A stretch of DNA of 64,000 bases from the NCBI RefSeq assembly GCF_007556595.1, contig NZ_VJNB01000005.1, positions 62,001-126,000 on the forward strand, read 5' to 3'. The notes under the pieces were generated by a model that had not been told where the DNA came from, made no database searches, and was given only the letters and a program-made list of their open reading frames with translations. This DNA comes from Tepidimonas alkaliphilus (lineage in GTDB: Bacteria; Pseudomonadota; Gammaproteobacteria; Burkholderiales; Burkholderiaceae_C). Shown piece by piece: positions 37,778-46,695 of this stretch. Both the position numbers and the translations under genes were made by a program. Every line of letters starts with the position of its first letter. Position 1 is the first letter of the stretch.

Positions 37778-39187
37778 CTAGCGGACAGCGCACGTCCCTG
37801 CGGTAGCCGAAACGAGGAACGACCACAGCGCCTCGTCGTCGCAAAACGCCACGTTGAAGCGCAGCCAGGGGCTGGGCGCCAGATCCAGGCCGAACAGGTG
37901 CCCGGGGCCGAGCAGGATGTCGTGCTCGGCGGCCTGGTAGGCCAGCGTCGAGGCGTTGTCGATCGCCGGGTGGCGCGCCCACAGGAACATGCCGGCGCCG
38001 GGCTGGGCGAACAGCTCAAAGCCCAGCCGCTGCAGCCGCTCGGCGGCGGCCTGCTGCGCCGCGGCCAGGCGCTGGCGCAGGCTGCGCAGGTGCTTGCGCC
38101 AGCGCCCGTCGGTCAGCGCCCCGAACGTGAGGCGCTCAGCGAATTCGGACGACGTCAGGCCGGAGATCATCTTCAGCTGCGCCAGATCCTCCAGCACCTC
38201 GGGATGCGCGGCGACAAAGCCGACACGCAGGTTCGGCGAGACGGTCTTGGAGAAGCTGCCGATGTAAACCACCCGCTGCAACTGGTCGAGGCTGGCGAGC
38301 GAGGGCCGCGGCTCCGGGTCGAGGTCGGCGTAGATGTCGTTTTCGACGATGCGCAGGCCGTGCCGTTCGGCCAGCTGCAGCAGCCGGTGCAGCTGCGCCA
38401 GATTGGCCACCGACCCGGTGGGGCTGTGCAGCCGCGGCTGGGTGAACAGCACCTTCGGCGCATGTTCGGCGATACGCGCCTCCAGCGTCGCCAGATCCCA
38501 GCCCCACGGGGTGCGCGGCACGCCGATCAGACGCGCCCCCAGGAAGCGCAGCGAAAACAACAGGTTCGGGTAGCCCGGCTCGTCCACCAGCACCGCATCG
38601 CCCGGGCGCACCAGGCGGCGCGCCACCAGGTCCATCGCCTGGCTGGAGCCGTGCGTCAGCAGCACCTGATCGCGGCTGAGCGCAATTTCTTGCTCGGCCA
38701 ACAGGTCGCGCACCAGCTGGCGCAGCGGCGTGTAGCCCTTGGGCTCGCCGTAGCCGCCTAAATCGACCTCCTGCGCCGCCAGCGCGCGCAGGCTGCGCCG
38801 CACGCCGTCGCCAAACAGCCAGTCGTGCGGCAACCAGCCGCAGCCAGGCTTCAAGCGCAGGTTGCGGTTTTCGAACACGCGCCGCAAATACCACATCGAG
38901 TCAAAGTGATACTGCGACGGACTGCCCGAGGTTGCCAGCGTCGGCGCGTCCTCACGGTGCCGAACAAAAAAGCCAAGTTGGGGGCGCGACACCAAATAAC
39001 CCAGCGCCACCAGTCGGTCATAGGCATCGACCACCGTGTAAACGCTGACCCCGTGCGCGTGCGCGAACTGCCGGATCGACGGCACCTTGGCGCCGGGACG
39101 CAGCACGCCGGCGCGGATCAGCTCGCGAAAGCCTTCCACGATCTGCTGCACCAGCGGGATCGGGCTTTGGGCGTCGAGCGCAAACAT
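37778..39187 (-). CDS. MocR-family (GntR/aminotransferase fusion) regulator, GabR-like
   Basis: PLP-dependent transcription factor, 469 residues. The GntR winged helix (residues 5-75) reads PLVQQIVEGFRELIRAGVLRPGAKVPSIRQFAHAHGVSVYTVVDAYDRL. A linker leads to a fold-type I aminotransferase domain. The PLP lysine is K314 in VYIGSFSKTVSPNLRVGFVAAH, and GSSQAMDLVARRLVRPGDAVLVDEPGYPNLL is also present. It is divergent from gabT, whose intergenic region has a dyad beginning 13 bases from this gene's start. By analogy with GabR it should sense GABA or a related omega-amino acid as an aldimine, and it probably controls gabT and itself. The same operator recurs upstream of the ABC operon and gabD. Confidence 0.93.
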   Translation of the reverse strand: MFALDAQSPIPLVQQIVEGFRELIRAGVLRPGAKVPSIRQFAHAHGVSVYTVVDAYDRLVALGYLVSRPQLGFFVRHREDAPTLATSGSPSQYHFDSMWYLRRVFENRNLRLKPGCGWLPHDWLFGDGVRRSLRALAAQEVDLGGYGEPKGYTPLRQLVRDLLAEQEIALSRDQVLLTHGSSQAMDLVARRLVRPGDAVLVDEPGYPNLLFSLRFLGARLIGVPRTPWGWDLATLEARIAEHAPKVLFTQPRLHSPTGSVANLAQLHRLLQLAERHGLRIVENDIYADLDPEPRPSLASLDQLQRVVYIGSFSKTVSPNLRVGFVAAHPEVLEDLAQLKMISGLTSSEFAERLTFGALTDGRWRKHLRSLRQRLAAAQQAAAERLQRLGFELFAQPGAGMFLWARHPAIDNASTLAYQAAEHDILLGPGHLFGLDLAPSPWLRFNVAFCDDEALWSFLVSATAGTCAVR

Positions 39188-39200
39188 CCAAGGGGTTTTT

Positions 39201-39226
39201 CTGTATCGGTCTGCCGGGCGCTACAG
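39201..39226. promoter_or_regulatory. Putative MocR operator between mocR and gabT
   Basis: Inverted 10-base arms CTGTATCGGT (39201-39210) and GGCGCTACAG (39217-39226) are separated by six bases. The right arm is the left half of a perfect dyad GGCGCT-AC-AGCGCC (to 39230). The same arm sequence and spacing occur at 45486-45511 and, degenerately, at 50808-50833. It lies 13 bases from the mocR start codon and about 120 bases ahead of gabT. Confidence 0.6.
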
Positions 39227-39299
39227 CGCCTTGTGCCGCTGCTCAGGCTTGTATATGGTAGCGCTTGCCCGCCAGCGCCATGATCGGTGTGCGAACGCT

Positions 39300-39318
39300 T
39301 GGCGCCCTCCGGGCGCCA
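39300..39318 (+). repeat. Perfect inverted repeat in the gabT leader
   Basis: TGGCGCCC-TCC-GGGCGCCA forms a perfect 8-base stem with a 3-base loop, 30 bases before the gabT start and ahead of its ribosome site (GGAGA). No T run follows closely, so it is not an evident terminator. It may stabilise the mRNA or bind a protein. Confidence 0.6.
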
Positions 39319-39348
39319 GTCCGCCTGTCATTTTTGGAGACCTGCACC

Positions 39349-40659
39349 ATGCACCGCGACCCGCACGTACCCCCCGCCACCCGCAGCAACGCCGCCCTGA
39401 TGGCGCGCCGCCGCGCTGCCCTGCCCGCCGGCCTGGGCCAGACGCACGAAGTGTTCGCCGAGCGGGCCGAAGGCGCTGAAGTGTGGGACGTCGAGGGCCG
39501 CCGCTACATCGATTTCGCCGGCGGTATCGCGGTGCTCAACACTGGCCACCGCCATCCGAAGATCGTCGAAGCCGTCAAGGCGCAGCTCGACAAGCTGCAC
39601 CACACCTGCTTCCAGGTGCTGGCCTACGAGCCCTACGTCGAGCTGGCCGAGCGCCTGATCGCCAAAATGCCCGGCGACTTCGCCAAGAAGGCGTTTTTCC
39701 TTTCTACCGGCGCCGAGGCGGTGGAAAACGCCATCAAGATCGCGCGCGCCGCCACCGGCCGGCAGGGCGTCATCGCCTTCGGCGGCGGCTTTCATGGCCG
39801 CACGCTGCTGGGCATGGCGCTGACCGGCAAGGTCGCCCCCTACAAAGCGGGCTTTGGGCCGTTTCCGGCCGAGGTTTATCACGCCGAATACCCCAACGCG
39901 CTGCACGGCGTGACGGTGGACGACGCGCTGCGCAGTCTGCAACATTTGTTCAAATACGACATCGAGCCACAGCGCGTCGCCGCCCTCATCCTGGAGCCGG
40001 TGCAGGGTGAGGGGGGCTTCTACGTCGCCCCGTTCGAGTTCGCGCGCGCGCTGCGCCGGCTGTGCGACGAGCACGGCATCGTCTTCATCGCTGACGAGGT
40101 GCAGACCGGCGCCGGCCGCACCGGCACCTGGTTGGCCTGCGAGCAGTGGGGCGTGGCGCCGGACCTGGTCACGATGGCCAAGAGCATGGCAGGGGGTTTT
40201 CCGATCTCCGCCGTCATCGGGCGCGCCGAGCTGATGGACAAGGTGCCGCCGGGGGGGCTCGGCGGCACCTACGCCGGGCATCCGCTGGCGTGCGCCGCGG
40301 CGCTGGCGGTGCTGGACGTGTTCGAGGAGGAGCGGCTGCTGGAGCGCAGCCGCGCCATCGGCGAGCGGCTGCGCGCGGGGCTGACCGCCATGATGGCGCG
40401 CCACGCCGAGATCCGCGACGTGCGGGGCTTGGGCGCCATGGTGGCCATCGAGCTGTTCGAAGGCGGCGACCTCACCCGCCCCGCCGCCGAGCTGACGCGG
40501 CGCCTGTGCGCCGAGGCGCTGCAGCGCGGGCTGGTGCTGCTGTCGTGCGGCCTCTACGGCAACGTGATCCGCATCCTGGTGCCGCTGACCGCCAGCGACG
40601 CGCTGCTCGACGAAGGGCTGGCGATCATGGAGGCGGCGCTGGTGGCGGCGAAGGGTTGA
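39349..40659 (+). CDS. gabT: 4-aminobutyrate (or 5-aminovalerate) aminotransferase
   Basis: PLP-dependent class III aminotransferase moving the omega-amino group of GABA (or 5-aminovalerate) to 2-oxoglutarate. 436 residues; the ATG at 39349 follows TTTTTGGAGACC. Motifs: FAGGIAVLNTGHRHPKIVEAV near residue 52, FFLSTGAEAVENAIKIAR near 115, FHGRTLLGMALTGK, ILEPVQGEGGFYV near 215, VFIADEVQTGAGRTG near 245 with the PLP Asp, and the Schiff-base lysine K278 in TMAKSMAGGFPIS. Divergent from the MocR gene and probably controlled by it. It could act with the dehydrogenase at 50928 and, for 5-aminovalerate, with the glutarate genes at 43-45 kb. Confidence 0.94.
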   Translation: MHRDPHVPPATRSNAALMARRRAALPAGLGQTHEVFAERAEGAEVWDVEGRRYIDFAGGIAVLNTGHRHPKIVEAVKAQLDKLHHTCFQVLAYEPYVELAERLIAKMPGDFAKKAFFLSTGAEAVENAIKIARAATGRQGVIAFGGGFHGRTLLGMALTGKVAPYKAGFGPFPAEVYHAEYPNALHGVTVDDALRSLQHLFKYDIEPQRVAALILEPVQGEGGFYVAPFEFARALRRLCDEHGIVFIADEVQTGAGRTGTWLACEQWGVAPDLVTMAKSMAGGFPISAVIGRAELMDKVPPGGLGGTYAGHPLACAAALAVLDVFEEERLLERSRAIGERLRAGLTAMMARHAEIRDVRGLGAMVAIELFEGGDLTRPAAELTRRLCAEALQRGLVLLSCGLYGNVIRILVPLTASDALLDEGLAIMEAALVAAKG

Positions 40660-40686
40660 ACAACACGTCTTGGCGCGGGGGCTGGG

Positions 40687-41865
40687 TCATTCGCCCGGGT
40701 CACGGTCAGCCAACAGCCGCACGGCTTCGGGCAGCGGCAACGCCTCCACGCCCGGGGCCAGCGCGAAGCGCTCGTTTCCGGCATACACCACCCAGGCCCG
40801 CTCGGGTTGCACGGTCTGCAGTCCGGCATAAAACCCTCGCTCCAGTTTCGGCGCCGAACTGCGCTTGATTTCAACAGCCCATGGCGCTGCATGGCTTGGC
40901 AGCTCCAGCAGCAAGTCGATTTCCGCCCCCGCCGCGGTGCGGAAAAACGACGCCTGCGTGCCCGCGGGGGCGGCCGCCAACAGGGACTCGATGACCATGC
41001 CCTCCCAACTCGCCCCGGCCACGGGGTGCGCCAGCAGCGCCTCGTGGTCGGCAATGCCCAGCAGCGCGTGCACCAATCCGCTGTCGCGCACATACACCTT
41101 GGGTGACTTGACCAGGCGCTTGCCCACGTTGTGCGACCACGGCGGCAGTCGCCGCACCAGCAGCAGATCCACCAGCAGGTCGAGGTAGCGCGCCACGGTC
41201 TTGCCATCGACCGCCAAGGCGCGCGCCAACGCGGCCGCGTTGAGCAACGCCCCTTGCTGGTGGGCCAGCATGGTCCAGAAACGGCGCAGGGTCTCCGCCG
41301 GAATGCGCGGGCCCAGCTGCGGGATGTCGCGCTCCAGGTAGGTGCGAATAAAGTCGAGCCGCCAGCGCAGGCTGGCCGCATCGGAGGCCGCCAGCAGGCT
41401 TAAAGGAAAGCCCCCACGCAGCCAAAGGGCTTGCAACCGCCCCGCCCCCACCTCCCCTGCGTCCAGCGGCCCGAGTTCCAGGTAGCGGATCCGCCCGGCC
41501 AGCGACTCGCTGGATTGCCGAAGCAGCTCAATCGAGGCCGAGCCCAACACCAGAAAGCGCCCCGTCCCTTGGCCCCGGCGTCGCCCCTGATCGATCAGAC
41601 CGCGCAGCGTGCGAAACAGCTCGGGAGCACGTTGCACCTCATCCAGAATGACCAACTTGTCCTCGTGAGCCGACAGGTAGAGCGCCGGATCGCTCAGCTT
41701 GGCCCGATCGACCTCCGACTCTAAATCGAGATACACCGCCGGTCGGCGCGCCGCCACCTCCAGCGCCAAGGTGGTCTTCCCCGCCTGCCTTGGCCCCAGC
41801 AAGGCCACCGCCGGGACCTCATCCAGCGCCAACAACACTTCACGCAACAGCCGTCGCTCAATCAT
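40687..41865 (-). CDS. AAA ATPase with DUF4143 domain
   Basis: ATP-binding protein of 392 residues in the widespread DUF4143 group, often linked to mobile or addiction-like genes but of unknown function. Walker A is AVALLGPRQAGKTTLALEVA near residue 20, and Walker B is LVILDEVQRAPELF near 70. The sensor region is GRFLVLGSAS. The C-terminal half has a winged-helix segment (LARALAVDGKTVARYLDLLVDLLLV) and a nuclease-like region, FFRTAAGAEIDLLLEL and WAVEIKRSS, with an E-X-K pattern. It stands alone among metabolic genes, and a long dyad covers its start. It is convergent with gabT. Confidence 0.88.
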   Translation of the reverse strand: MIERRLLREVLLALDEVPAVALLGPRQAGKTTLALEVAARRPAVYLDLESEVDRAKLSDPALYLSAHEDKLVILDEVQRAPELFRTLRGLIDQGRRRGQGTGRFLVLGSASIELLRQSSESLAGRIRYLELGPLDAGEVGAGRLQALWLRGGFPLSLLAASDAASLRWRLDFIRTYLERDIPQLGPRIPAETLRRFWTMLAHQQGALLNAAALARALAVDGKTVARYLDLLVDLLLVRRLPPWSHNVGKRLVKSPKVYVRDSGLVHALLGIADHEALLAHPVAGASWEGMVIESLLAAAPAGTQASFFRTAAGAEIDLLLELPSHAAPWAVEIKRSSAPKLERGFYAGLQTVQPERAWVVYAGNERFALAPGVEALPLPEAVRLLADRDPGE

Positions 41866-41905
41866 CCTTGCAATTATGGAGAAAAACTCCAGATTTGCAA
41901 GGATG
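41863..41905. promoter_or_regulatory. 43-base dyad over the start codon of the DUF4143 ATPase gene
   Basis: Arms CATCCTTGCAA (41863-41873) and TTGCAAGGATG (41895-41905) are exact reverse complements. Inside them TGGAG (41877-41881) and CTCCA (41887-41891) flank AAAAA. All share one centre at 41884. The start codon lies inside the left arm, so the site could act as an autoregulatory operator or mRNA hairpin. Confidence 0.65.
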
Positions 41906-41910
41906 CCAGG

Positions 41911-42828
41911 TCACCCCGGCGGCAAGGAGGCCGCGGCGGCGCACTCCTCCACCAGCCACGCGCGCAGGCGCGCCAGCGCCTCGCGCTCGGGCCCGTCGGG
42001 CTGCACGAGGTAGTAGGCGCGCTCGCCGCGCAGCGGCGCGGCGCACGCCACCGCCAGCTCGCCGCGGGCCAGCTCCTGCTGCACCAGCAGGGTCGGCATC
42101 AGCGCCACGCCCAGCCCGGCGATCGCCGCTGCGGCCTGCATGGAGAACAGCTCGTAGCGCGGCCCGGCCATCGCGTGCGGCGCCTCCACGCCCTGCGCCT
42201 CGAACCAGCGCCGCCACGCGTCGGGCCGGGTGGACTGCTGCAGCAGCGGCAGGCTCGCCAGCGCCGCCGCCGGCACCGGCCGGCCCTGCGGCAGCAGCCG
42301 CGGGCTGCACACCGGCAGCACCTCCTCCTCCAGCAGGCGCGTGGCGCGCGTACCGGGCCATTGGCGCAGCTGCTCGGGCGTGCCGGCCCACAGCGCCGCC
42401 TCCAGCCCGCTGTCGGGGAAGAGAAACGGGCGCGTGCGCGTCTCCAGGTGCACCAGCAGCTGCGGGTGGCGCGCCGCCAGCCGCGGCAGGCGCGGGATCA
42501 GCCAGCGCGTGGCAAAGGTGGGCACCGTGGCCAGCGTGACGCTGTCGCCCTGCCCGCGGCGCCCCATCAGATCGACGGTGTCGCGCTCCAGCGCCTCCAG
42601 CCGGCGGCTCACCTGGCGCGCGTAGTCGGCCCCAGCGGGGGTGAGCGCCATGCCGTGCGGCGTGCGGCGGAACAGCTTGACGCCGAGGAACCCCTCCAGC
42701 GCCGCCACCTGACGCGACACCGCCCCCTGCGTCAGCGCCAGCTCCTGCGCCGCGCGGGAAAAGCTCTGGTGGCGCGCGGCGGCCTCGAAGCATTGCAGGG
42801 CCTGCAGGGTGGGAAGGCGGCGGCGCAT
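41911..42828 (-). CDS. LysR-family regulator (GcvA/GcdR-like)
   Basis: 305-residue LysR-type transcription factor. The start MRRRLPTLQALQCFEAAARHQSFSRAAQELALTQGAVSRQVAALEGFLGVKLFRR is the GcvA-like winged helix. The effector domain has LATVPTFATRWLIPRLPRLAARHPQLLVHLETR near residue 98, and LLQQSTRPDAWRRWF. It is divergent from glutaryl-CoA dehydrogenase, and a perfect dyad in between is ideally placed for it, so it probably activates gcdH in response to glutarate or glutaryl-CoA. The role follows from family and context; the ligand is inferred. Confidence 0.92.
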   Translation of the reverse strand: MRRRLPTLQALQCFEAAARHQSFSRAAQELALTQGAVSRQVAALEGFLGVKLFRRTPHGMALTPAGADYARQVSRRLEALERDTVDLMGRRGQGDSVTLATVPTFATRWLIPRLPRLAARHPQLLVHLETRTRPFLFPDSGLEAALWAGTPEQLRQWPGTRATRLLEEEVLPVCSPRLLPQGRPVPAAALASLPLLQQSTRPDAWRRWFEAQGVEAPHAMAGPRYELFSMQAAAAIAGLGVALMPTLLVQQELARGELAVACAAPLRGERAYYLVQPDGPEREALARLRAWLVEECAAAASLPPG

Positions 42829-42837
42829 GGAGCAAGC

Positions 42838-42862
42838 AAAATATAACTGACAGTTATATTTT
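42838..42862. promoter_or_regulatory. Perfect LysR-type operator in the gcdH divergent promoter
   Basis: AAAATATAACTG (42838-42849), a central A, and CAGTTATATTTT (42851-42862) make a perfect 12-base dyad within high-GC surroundings. It contains the T-N11-A signature of LysR-type sites and starts ten bases from the LysR start codon. It is the strongest regulatory symmetry in the window. Confidence 0.75.
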
Positions 42863-43020
42863 ACGCCTACCGTGCATACGGTATGCGTTTCGCTCATATC
42901 GGCAACACAAAAAATCGTTTGCCCCCGGGCAACCGTCTCCCTACGATTCCGACACGGCATCCCTGCGGCGCATGCCCCGAGGGTGCCACCCCGCTTCCCT
43001 CGATCGCTTCCACTCGCGCC

Positions 43021-44208
43021 ATGAGCCAGACCAAGACTGCCTTCGACTGGGCCGACCCGTTCTTCCTCGACGACCAGCTGCTGCCGGAGGAGCGCGCCGT
43101 GCGCGACGCCGCGCGCGCCTACTGCCAGGACAAGCTGCTGCCGCGCGTGCAGCAGGCGTTCCGCCACGAGCGGACCGACCGCGCCATCTTCCGCGAGATG
43201 GGCGAGCTGGGGCTGCTGGGCCCCACCATCCCCGAGCCCTACGGTGGCGCCGGCCTCAACTACGTCAGCTACGGTCTGATCGCGCGCGAGGTCGAGCGCA
43301 TCGACAGCGGCTACCGCAGCATGATGAGCGTGCAGAGCTCGCTGGTGATGGTGCCGATCTTCGAATTCGGCACCGAGGCGCAGCGGCAAAAATACCTGCC
43401 CAAGCTCGCCCGCGGCGAGTGGGTGGGGTGCTTTGGCCTGACAGAGCCGAACCACGGCTCCGATCCGGGCAGCATGACGACGCGCGCGCGCAAGGTGCCG
43501 GGGGGCTGGCGCTTGAGCGGCGCCAAGATGTGGATCACCAACGCGCCGATCGCCGACGTGTTCGTCGTCTGGGCCAAGGACGACGACGGCCAGATCCGCG
43601 GCTTCGTGCTGGAAAAGGGCTGGGCGGGCCTGTCGGCCCCGGCCATCCACGGCAAGGTGGGCTTGCGCACCTCCATCACCGGCGAAATCGTCATGGACGA
43701 CGTCTTCTGCCCCGAGGAGAACGCCTTCCCCGAGATCCGCGGCCTGAAAGGCCCCTTCACGTGCCTGAACAGCGCGCGCTACGGCATCGCGTGGGGGGCG
43801 CTCGGCGCGGCGGAAGACTGCTACCTGCGCGCGCGCCAGTATGTGCTGGATCGGCGCCAGTTCGGCCGGCCGCTGGCGGCCAACCAGCTGATCCAGAAGA
43901 AGCTTGCGGACATGCTGACCGAGATCGGCATCGGCCTGCAGGCGTGCCTGCGGCTGGGGCGGCTCAAGGACGAGGGGCGCGCGCCGGTGGAGCTCACCAG
44001 CGTCTGCAAGCGCAACAGCTGCGGCAAGGCGCTGGAGATCGCCCGCATGGCGCGCGACATGATGGGCGGCAACGGCATCAGCGACGAATACGGCGTGGCG
44101 CGCCACCTGGTCAACCTGGAGGTCGTCAACACCTACGAAGGCACGCACGACATCCACGCGCTGATCCTGGGCCGCGCCATCACCGGCATCGCGGCGTTCG
44201 CCAACTGA
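43021..44208 (+). CDS. gcdH: Glutaryl-CoA dehydrogenase
   Basis: FAD enzyme that dehydrogenates and decarboxylates glutaryl-CoA to crotonyl-CoA. 395 residues, typical. The N-terminus reads [36 protein letters not shown]. Key segments: [81 protein letters not shown] and [10 protein letters not shown]. The catalytic base is E373 in [20 protein letters not shown]. The start was chosen at 43021 since the upstream frame (138 bases) lacks coding character. It is followed 14 bases later by the CoA transferase gene. Confidence 0.96.
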   Translation: MSQTKTAFDWADPFFLDDQLLPEERAVRDAARAYCQDKLLPRVQQAFRHERTDRAIFREMGELGLLGPTIPEPYGGAGLNYVSYGLIAREVERIDSGYRSMMSVQSSLVMVPIFEFGTEAQRQKYLPKLARGEWVGCFGLTEPNHGSDPGSMTTRARKVPGGWRLSGAKMWITNAPIADVFVVWAKDDDGQIRGFVLEKGWAGLSAPAIHGKVGLRTSITGEIVMDDVFCPEENAFPEIRGLKGPFTCLNSARYGIAWGALGAAEDCYLRARQYVLDRRQFGRPLAANQLIQKKLADMLTEIGIGLQACLRLGRLKDEGRAPVELTSVCKRNSCGKALEIARMARDMMGGNGISDEYGVARHLVNLEVVNTYEGTHDIHALILGRAITGIAAFAN

Positions 44209-44222
44209 ACAGGGGGCGGCCG

Positions 44223-45395
44223 ATGGATGCCTCCACCCCTCCCCCGTCCGCTGCCCCGGCCCCGCCCCGGCCGCTGGAGGGCGTGCGGGTGCTGGACCTG
44301 TCACGCGTGCTGGCCGGCCCGTGGGCCAGCCAGATCCTGGCCGACTACGGCGCCGACGTGCTCAAGGTCGAGCGCCCCGGCAGCGGCGACGACACCCGCG
44401 CCTGGGGCCCGCCGTGGTGGGGCGAGGGCGCAGCGCGCCAGTCCGCCTACTTCATCTGCGCCAACCGCGGCAAGCGCTCGGTGGCGCTGGACCTCACCCA
44501 CCCCGACGGCATCGCGCAGGTGCGGCGCCTGGCCGCCGAAGCTGACGTGCTGCTGGAAAACTACAAGGTCGGCCAGCTGGCCAAGTTTGGGCTGGATGCC
44601 GCAAGCCTCACACGCCTAAACCCGCGCCTGATCTACTGCTCCATCACCGGCTACGGCCAGAGCGGGCCGCTGGCGTCCAAGCCCGGCTACGACTTCGCCA
44701 TCCAGGCCGAGGCGGGCCTGATGAGCATCACCGGCGAGCCTGACGGCGAGCCGCTGAAGGTCGGCGTCGCGGTGGTCGATCTGATGACCGGCCTCTACGC
44801 CGCCACGGCGATCCTGGCCGCCCTGCACGAACGCGCCCGCACCGGCCGCGGGCGCGTGCTGGACGTGGCGCTGTTCGACGTCGCGGTGGCGATGCTGGCC
44901 AACCAGGCCGCCAACCAGCTGATCGGCGGCGCCACGCCCCGGCGCCTGGGCAACGCCCACCCCAACATCGTGCCGTACCAAGCCTTTGCCACCGCCGACG
45001 GGCACCTGGTGCTGGCGGTCGGCAACGACGCGCAGTTCGCCCGCTTCTGCGAGGCAGCCGGCCACCCCGAGGTGGCGCGCGACCCGCGCTACGCCACCAA
45101 CCCGGCGCGCGTGCAGCACCGCGGCGAACTGGTGCCGCGCATCGCCGACTGGCTGCGCACGCGCCCCACCGCCGAATGGGTGCAGACGCTCGAAGCCGCC
45201 GGCGTGCCGTGCGCCCCGATCCACGACCTGGCGCAGGTGATGGCCCACCCGCACACCCGTGCGCGCGGCCTCGTGCTGCCGGCCCGACAGAACCGCCCAC
45301 CGATGGTGGCGCACCCGGTGCGCTTCGACGGGCAACGCCCGATGGCCCATCTGCCGCCGCCGGGGTTGGGAACGGCGCCGGCGACATGGGAATAA
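44223..45395 (+). CDS. CaiB/BaiF-family CoA transferase (glutarate-CoA transferase candidate)
   Basis: Family III CoA transferase, 390 residues, likely to move CoA from succinyl-CoA to glutarate, giving glutaryl-CoA for GcdH. The N-terminus reads PLEGVRVLDLSRVLAGPWASQILADYGADVLKVERPGSGDDTR. The catalytic aspartate is D157 in SKPGYDFAIQAEAGLMSITGEPDGEP, with the LIYCSITGYGQSGP strand before it. The SUGCT-type pairing with glutaryl-CoA dehydrogenase is widespread. It is expressed with gcdH from the LysR-controlled promoter. The donor and acceptor are inferred from gene context. Confidence 0.9.
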   Translation: MDASTPPPSAAPAPPRPLEGVRVLDLSRVLAGPWASQILADYGADVLKVERPGSGDDTRAWGPPWWGEGAARQSAYFICANRGKRSVALDLTHPDGIAQVRRLAAEADVLLENYKVGQLAKFGLDAASLTRLNPRLIYCSITGYGQSGPLASKPGYDFAIQAEAGLMSITGEPDGEPLKVGVAVVDLMTGLYAATAILAALHERARTGRGRVLDVALFDVAVAMLANQAANQLIGGATPRRLGNAHPNIVPYQAFATADGHLVLAVGNDAQFARFCEAAGHPEVARDPRYATNPARVQHRGELVPRIADWLRTRPTAEWVQTLEAAGVPCAPIHDLAQVMAHPHTRARGLVLPARQNRPPMVAHPVRFDGQRPMAHLPPPGLGTAPATWE

Positions 45396-45485
45396 AGCCA
45401 TCCGTGCAGCAGGATATCCCCATGTTGGCGCATCGGACGTCCCCATGGAGGTGCCGGATGCACCGTCACAGGCCTCCGGGAATCC

Positions 45486-45543
45486 ATGTACCGGCCCGCG
45501 CGGCGGTACAGCGCCCGCGTAGGGCGGCGCCAACTGTACCGGC
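45486..45543. promoter_or_regulatory. Putative MocR operator ahead of the ABC transporter operon
   Basis: Arms ATGTACCGGC (45486-45495) and GGCGGTACAG (45502-45511) form an inverted pair with a six-base spacer, matching the mocR-gabT site in sequence and geometry. A third copy, CTGTACCGGC, lies at 45534-45543. The region 45396-45593 contains no convincing gene. Confidence 0.6.
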
Positions 45544-45593
45544 CGAATGCCCCGTCGTTGGCTAGAGTGTCGATCATCGTCCGACCCAGTCCC

Positions 45594-46667
45594 ATGGCCG
45601 CCAACCCCCTCGTCACCTTCGACGCCGTCCAGAAGACCTACGATGGCAAACACCTCGTCGTGCGCAACCTGCACCTGACGATCGAGACGGGGGAGTTCAT
45701 CTCGCTGCTGGGGCCGTCCGGATCGGGCAAGACCACCACGCTGATGATGCTGGCTGGTTTCGAGACGCCGACGGCCGGCCGCATCCTGCTGCGCGAGCGC
45801 GACATCACCCACACCCCGCCACACAAGCGCCACTTCGGCATGGTGTTCCAGGACTACGCGCTGTTTCCGCACATGACGGTGGCGGAAAACATCGCTTATC
45901 CGCTGACGGTGCGTCGCCTCGACCGCGCCGAACGGGAGCGGCGGATCCGGCGCGCGCTGGACATGGTGCAGATGACGGCCTTGGCCGACCGGTATCCGGC
46001 GCAGCTGTCGGGCGGGCAGCGCCAGCGCGTCGCGCTGGCGCGAGCGCTGGTCTTCGACCCACAGCTGGTGCTGATGGACGAACCGCTCGGGGCGCTGGAC
46101 AAGCAGCTGCGCGAACACATGCAGCTGGAGCTCAAGGCCCTGCACCGCCGCCTCGGCCTGACGTTCGTCTACGTGACGCACGACCAGTCCGAGGCCCTGA
46201 CGATGTCCGATCGGGTGGCCGTGTTCAACGACGGCATCATCCAGCAGATCGACCCGGTCGAACGCCTCTATGAGACCCCCGTCAACCGCTTCGTCGCCAC
46301 CTTCGTCGGCGACAGCACCAACCTGCCCGGCACGGTGGCTGCCGTCCAGGAGGGGGGTGTGATTGTCGATGTCGGCGGCGTCCGCCTGACCGCGGTCAAC
46401 GTCAACGCCGCCGGCCCCGGCACCCCGGTGACCTGCTGCATCCGCCCGGAGCGCATCGGCGTGCTGGCCGACGACGAGACCGCCAGCGACAACGTCCTGA
46501 CGGCCACGGTCGAGGACGTGATCTATTTCGGCGACCACGTCAGGCTGCGCTGTCGCCATGCGCAACATGAAATCACGGTTAAGCGGCCACTGGTAGCCGC
46601 TCCCGTCCAGCCCGGGCAACCGATCCGGCTGCACCTGCCCGCGCAACACCTGCGCGCCTACCGATGA
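45594..46667 (+). CDS. Polyamine/guanidino-type ABC transporter ATP-binding protein (PotA-like)
   Basis: Cytoplasmic ATPase of a PotABCD-type importer, 357 residues. Walker A LLGPSGSGKTTTLMMLAGFE near residue 40, Q-loop MVFQDYALFPHMTVAENIAYPL, signature LSGGQRQRVALARALVFDP near 143, Walker B LVLMDEPLGALD, and H-loop VTHDQSEAL. The C-terminal TOBE domain (from about residue 240) reads GDSTNLPGTVAAV and CIRPERIGVLAD. The ATG at 45594 lacks a strong ribosome site. It is the first gene of the five-gene transport and ureohydrolase operon. Confidence 0.9.
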   Translation: MAANPLVTFDAVQKTYDGKHLVVRNLHLTIETGEFISLLGPSGSGKTTTLMMLAGFETPTAGRILLRERDITHTPPHKRHFGMVFQDYALFPHMTVAENIAYPLTVRRLDRAERERRIRRALDMVQMTALADRYPAQLSGGQRQRVALARALVFDPQLVLMDEPLGALDKQLREHMQLELKALHRRLGLTFVYVTHDQSEALTMSDRVAVFNDGIIQQIDPVERLYETPVNRFVATFVGDSTNLPGTVAAVQEGGVIVDVGGVRLTAVNVNAAGPGTPVTCCIRPERIGVLADDETASDNVLTATVEDVIYFGDHVRLRCRHAQHEITVKRPLVAAPVQPGQPIRLHLPAQHLRAYR

Positions 46668-46695
46668 CGTCTTCCACCACCAGAGGAGATCCTCG

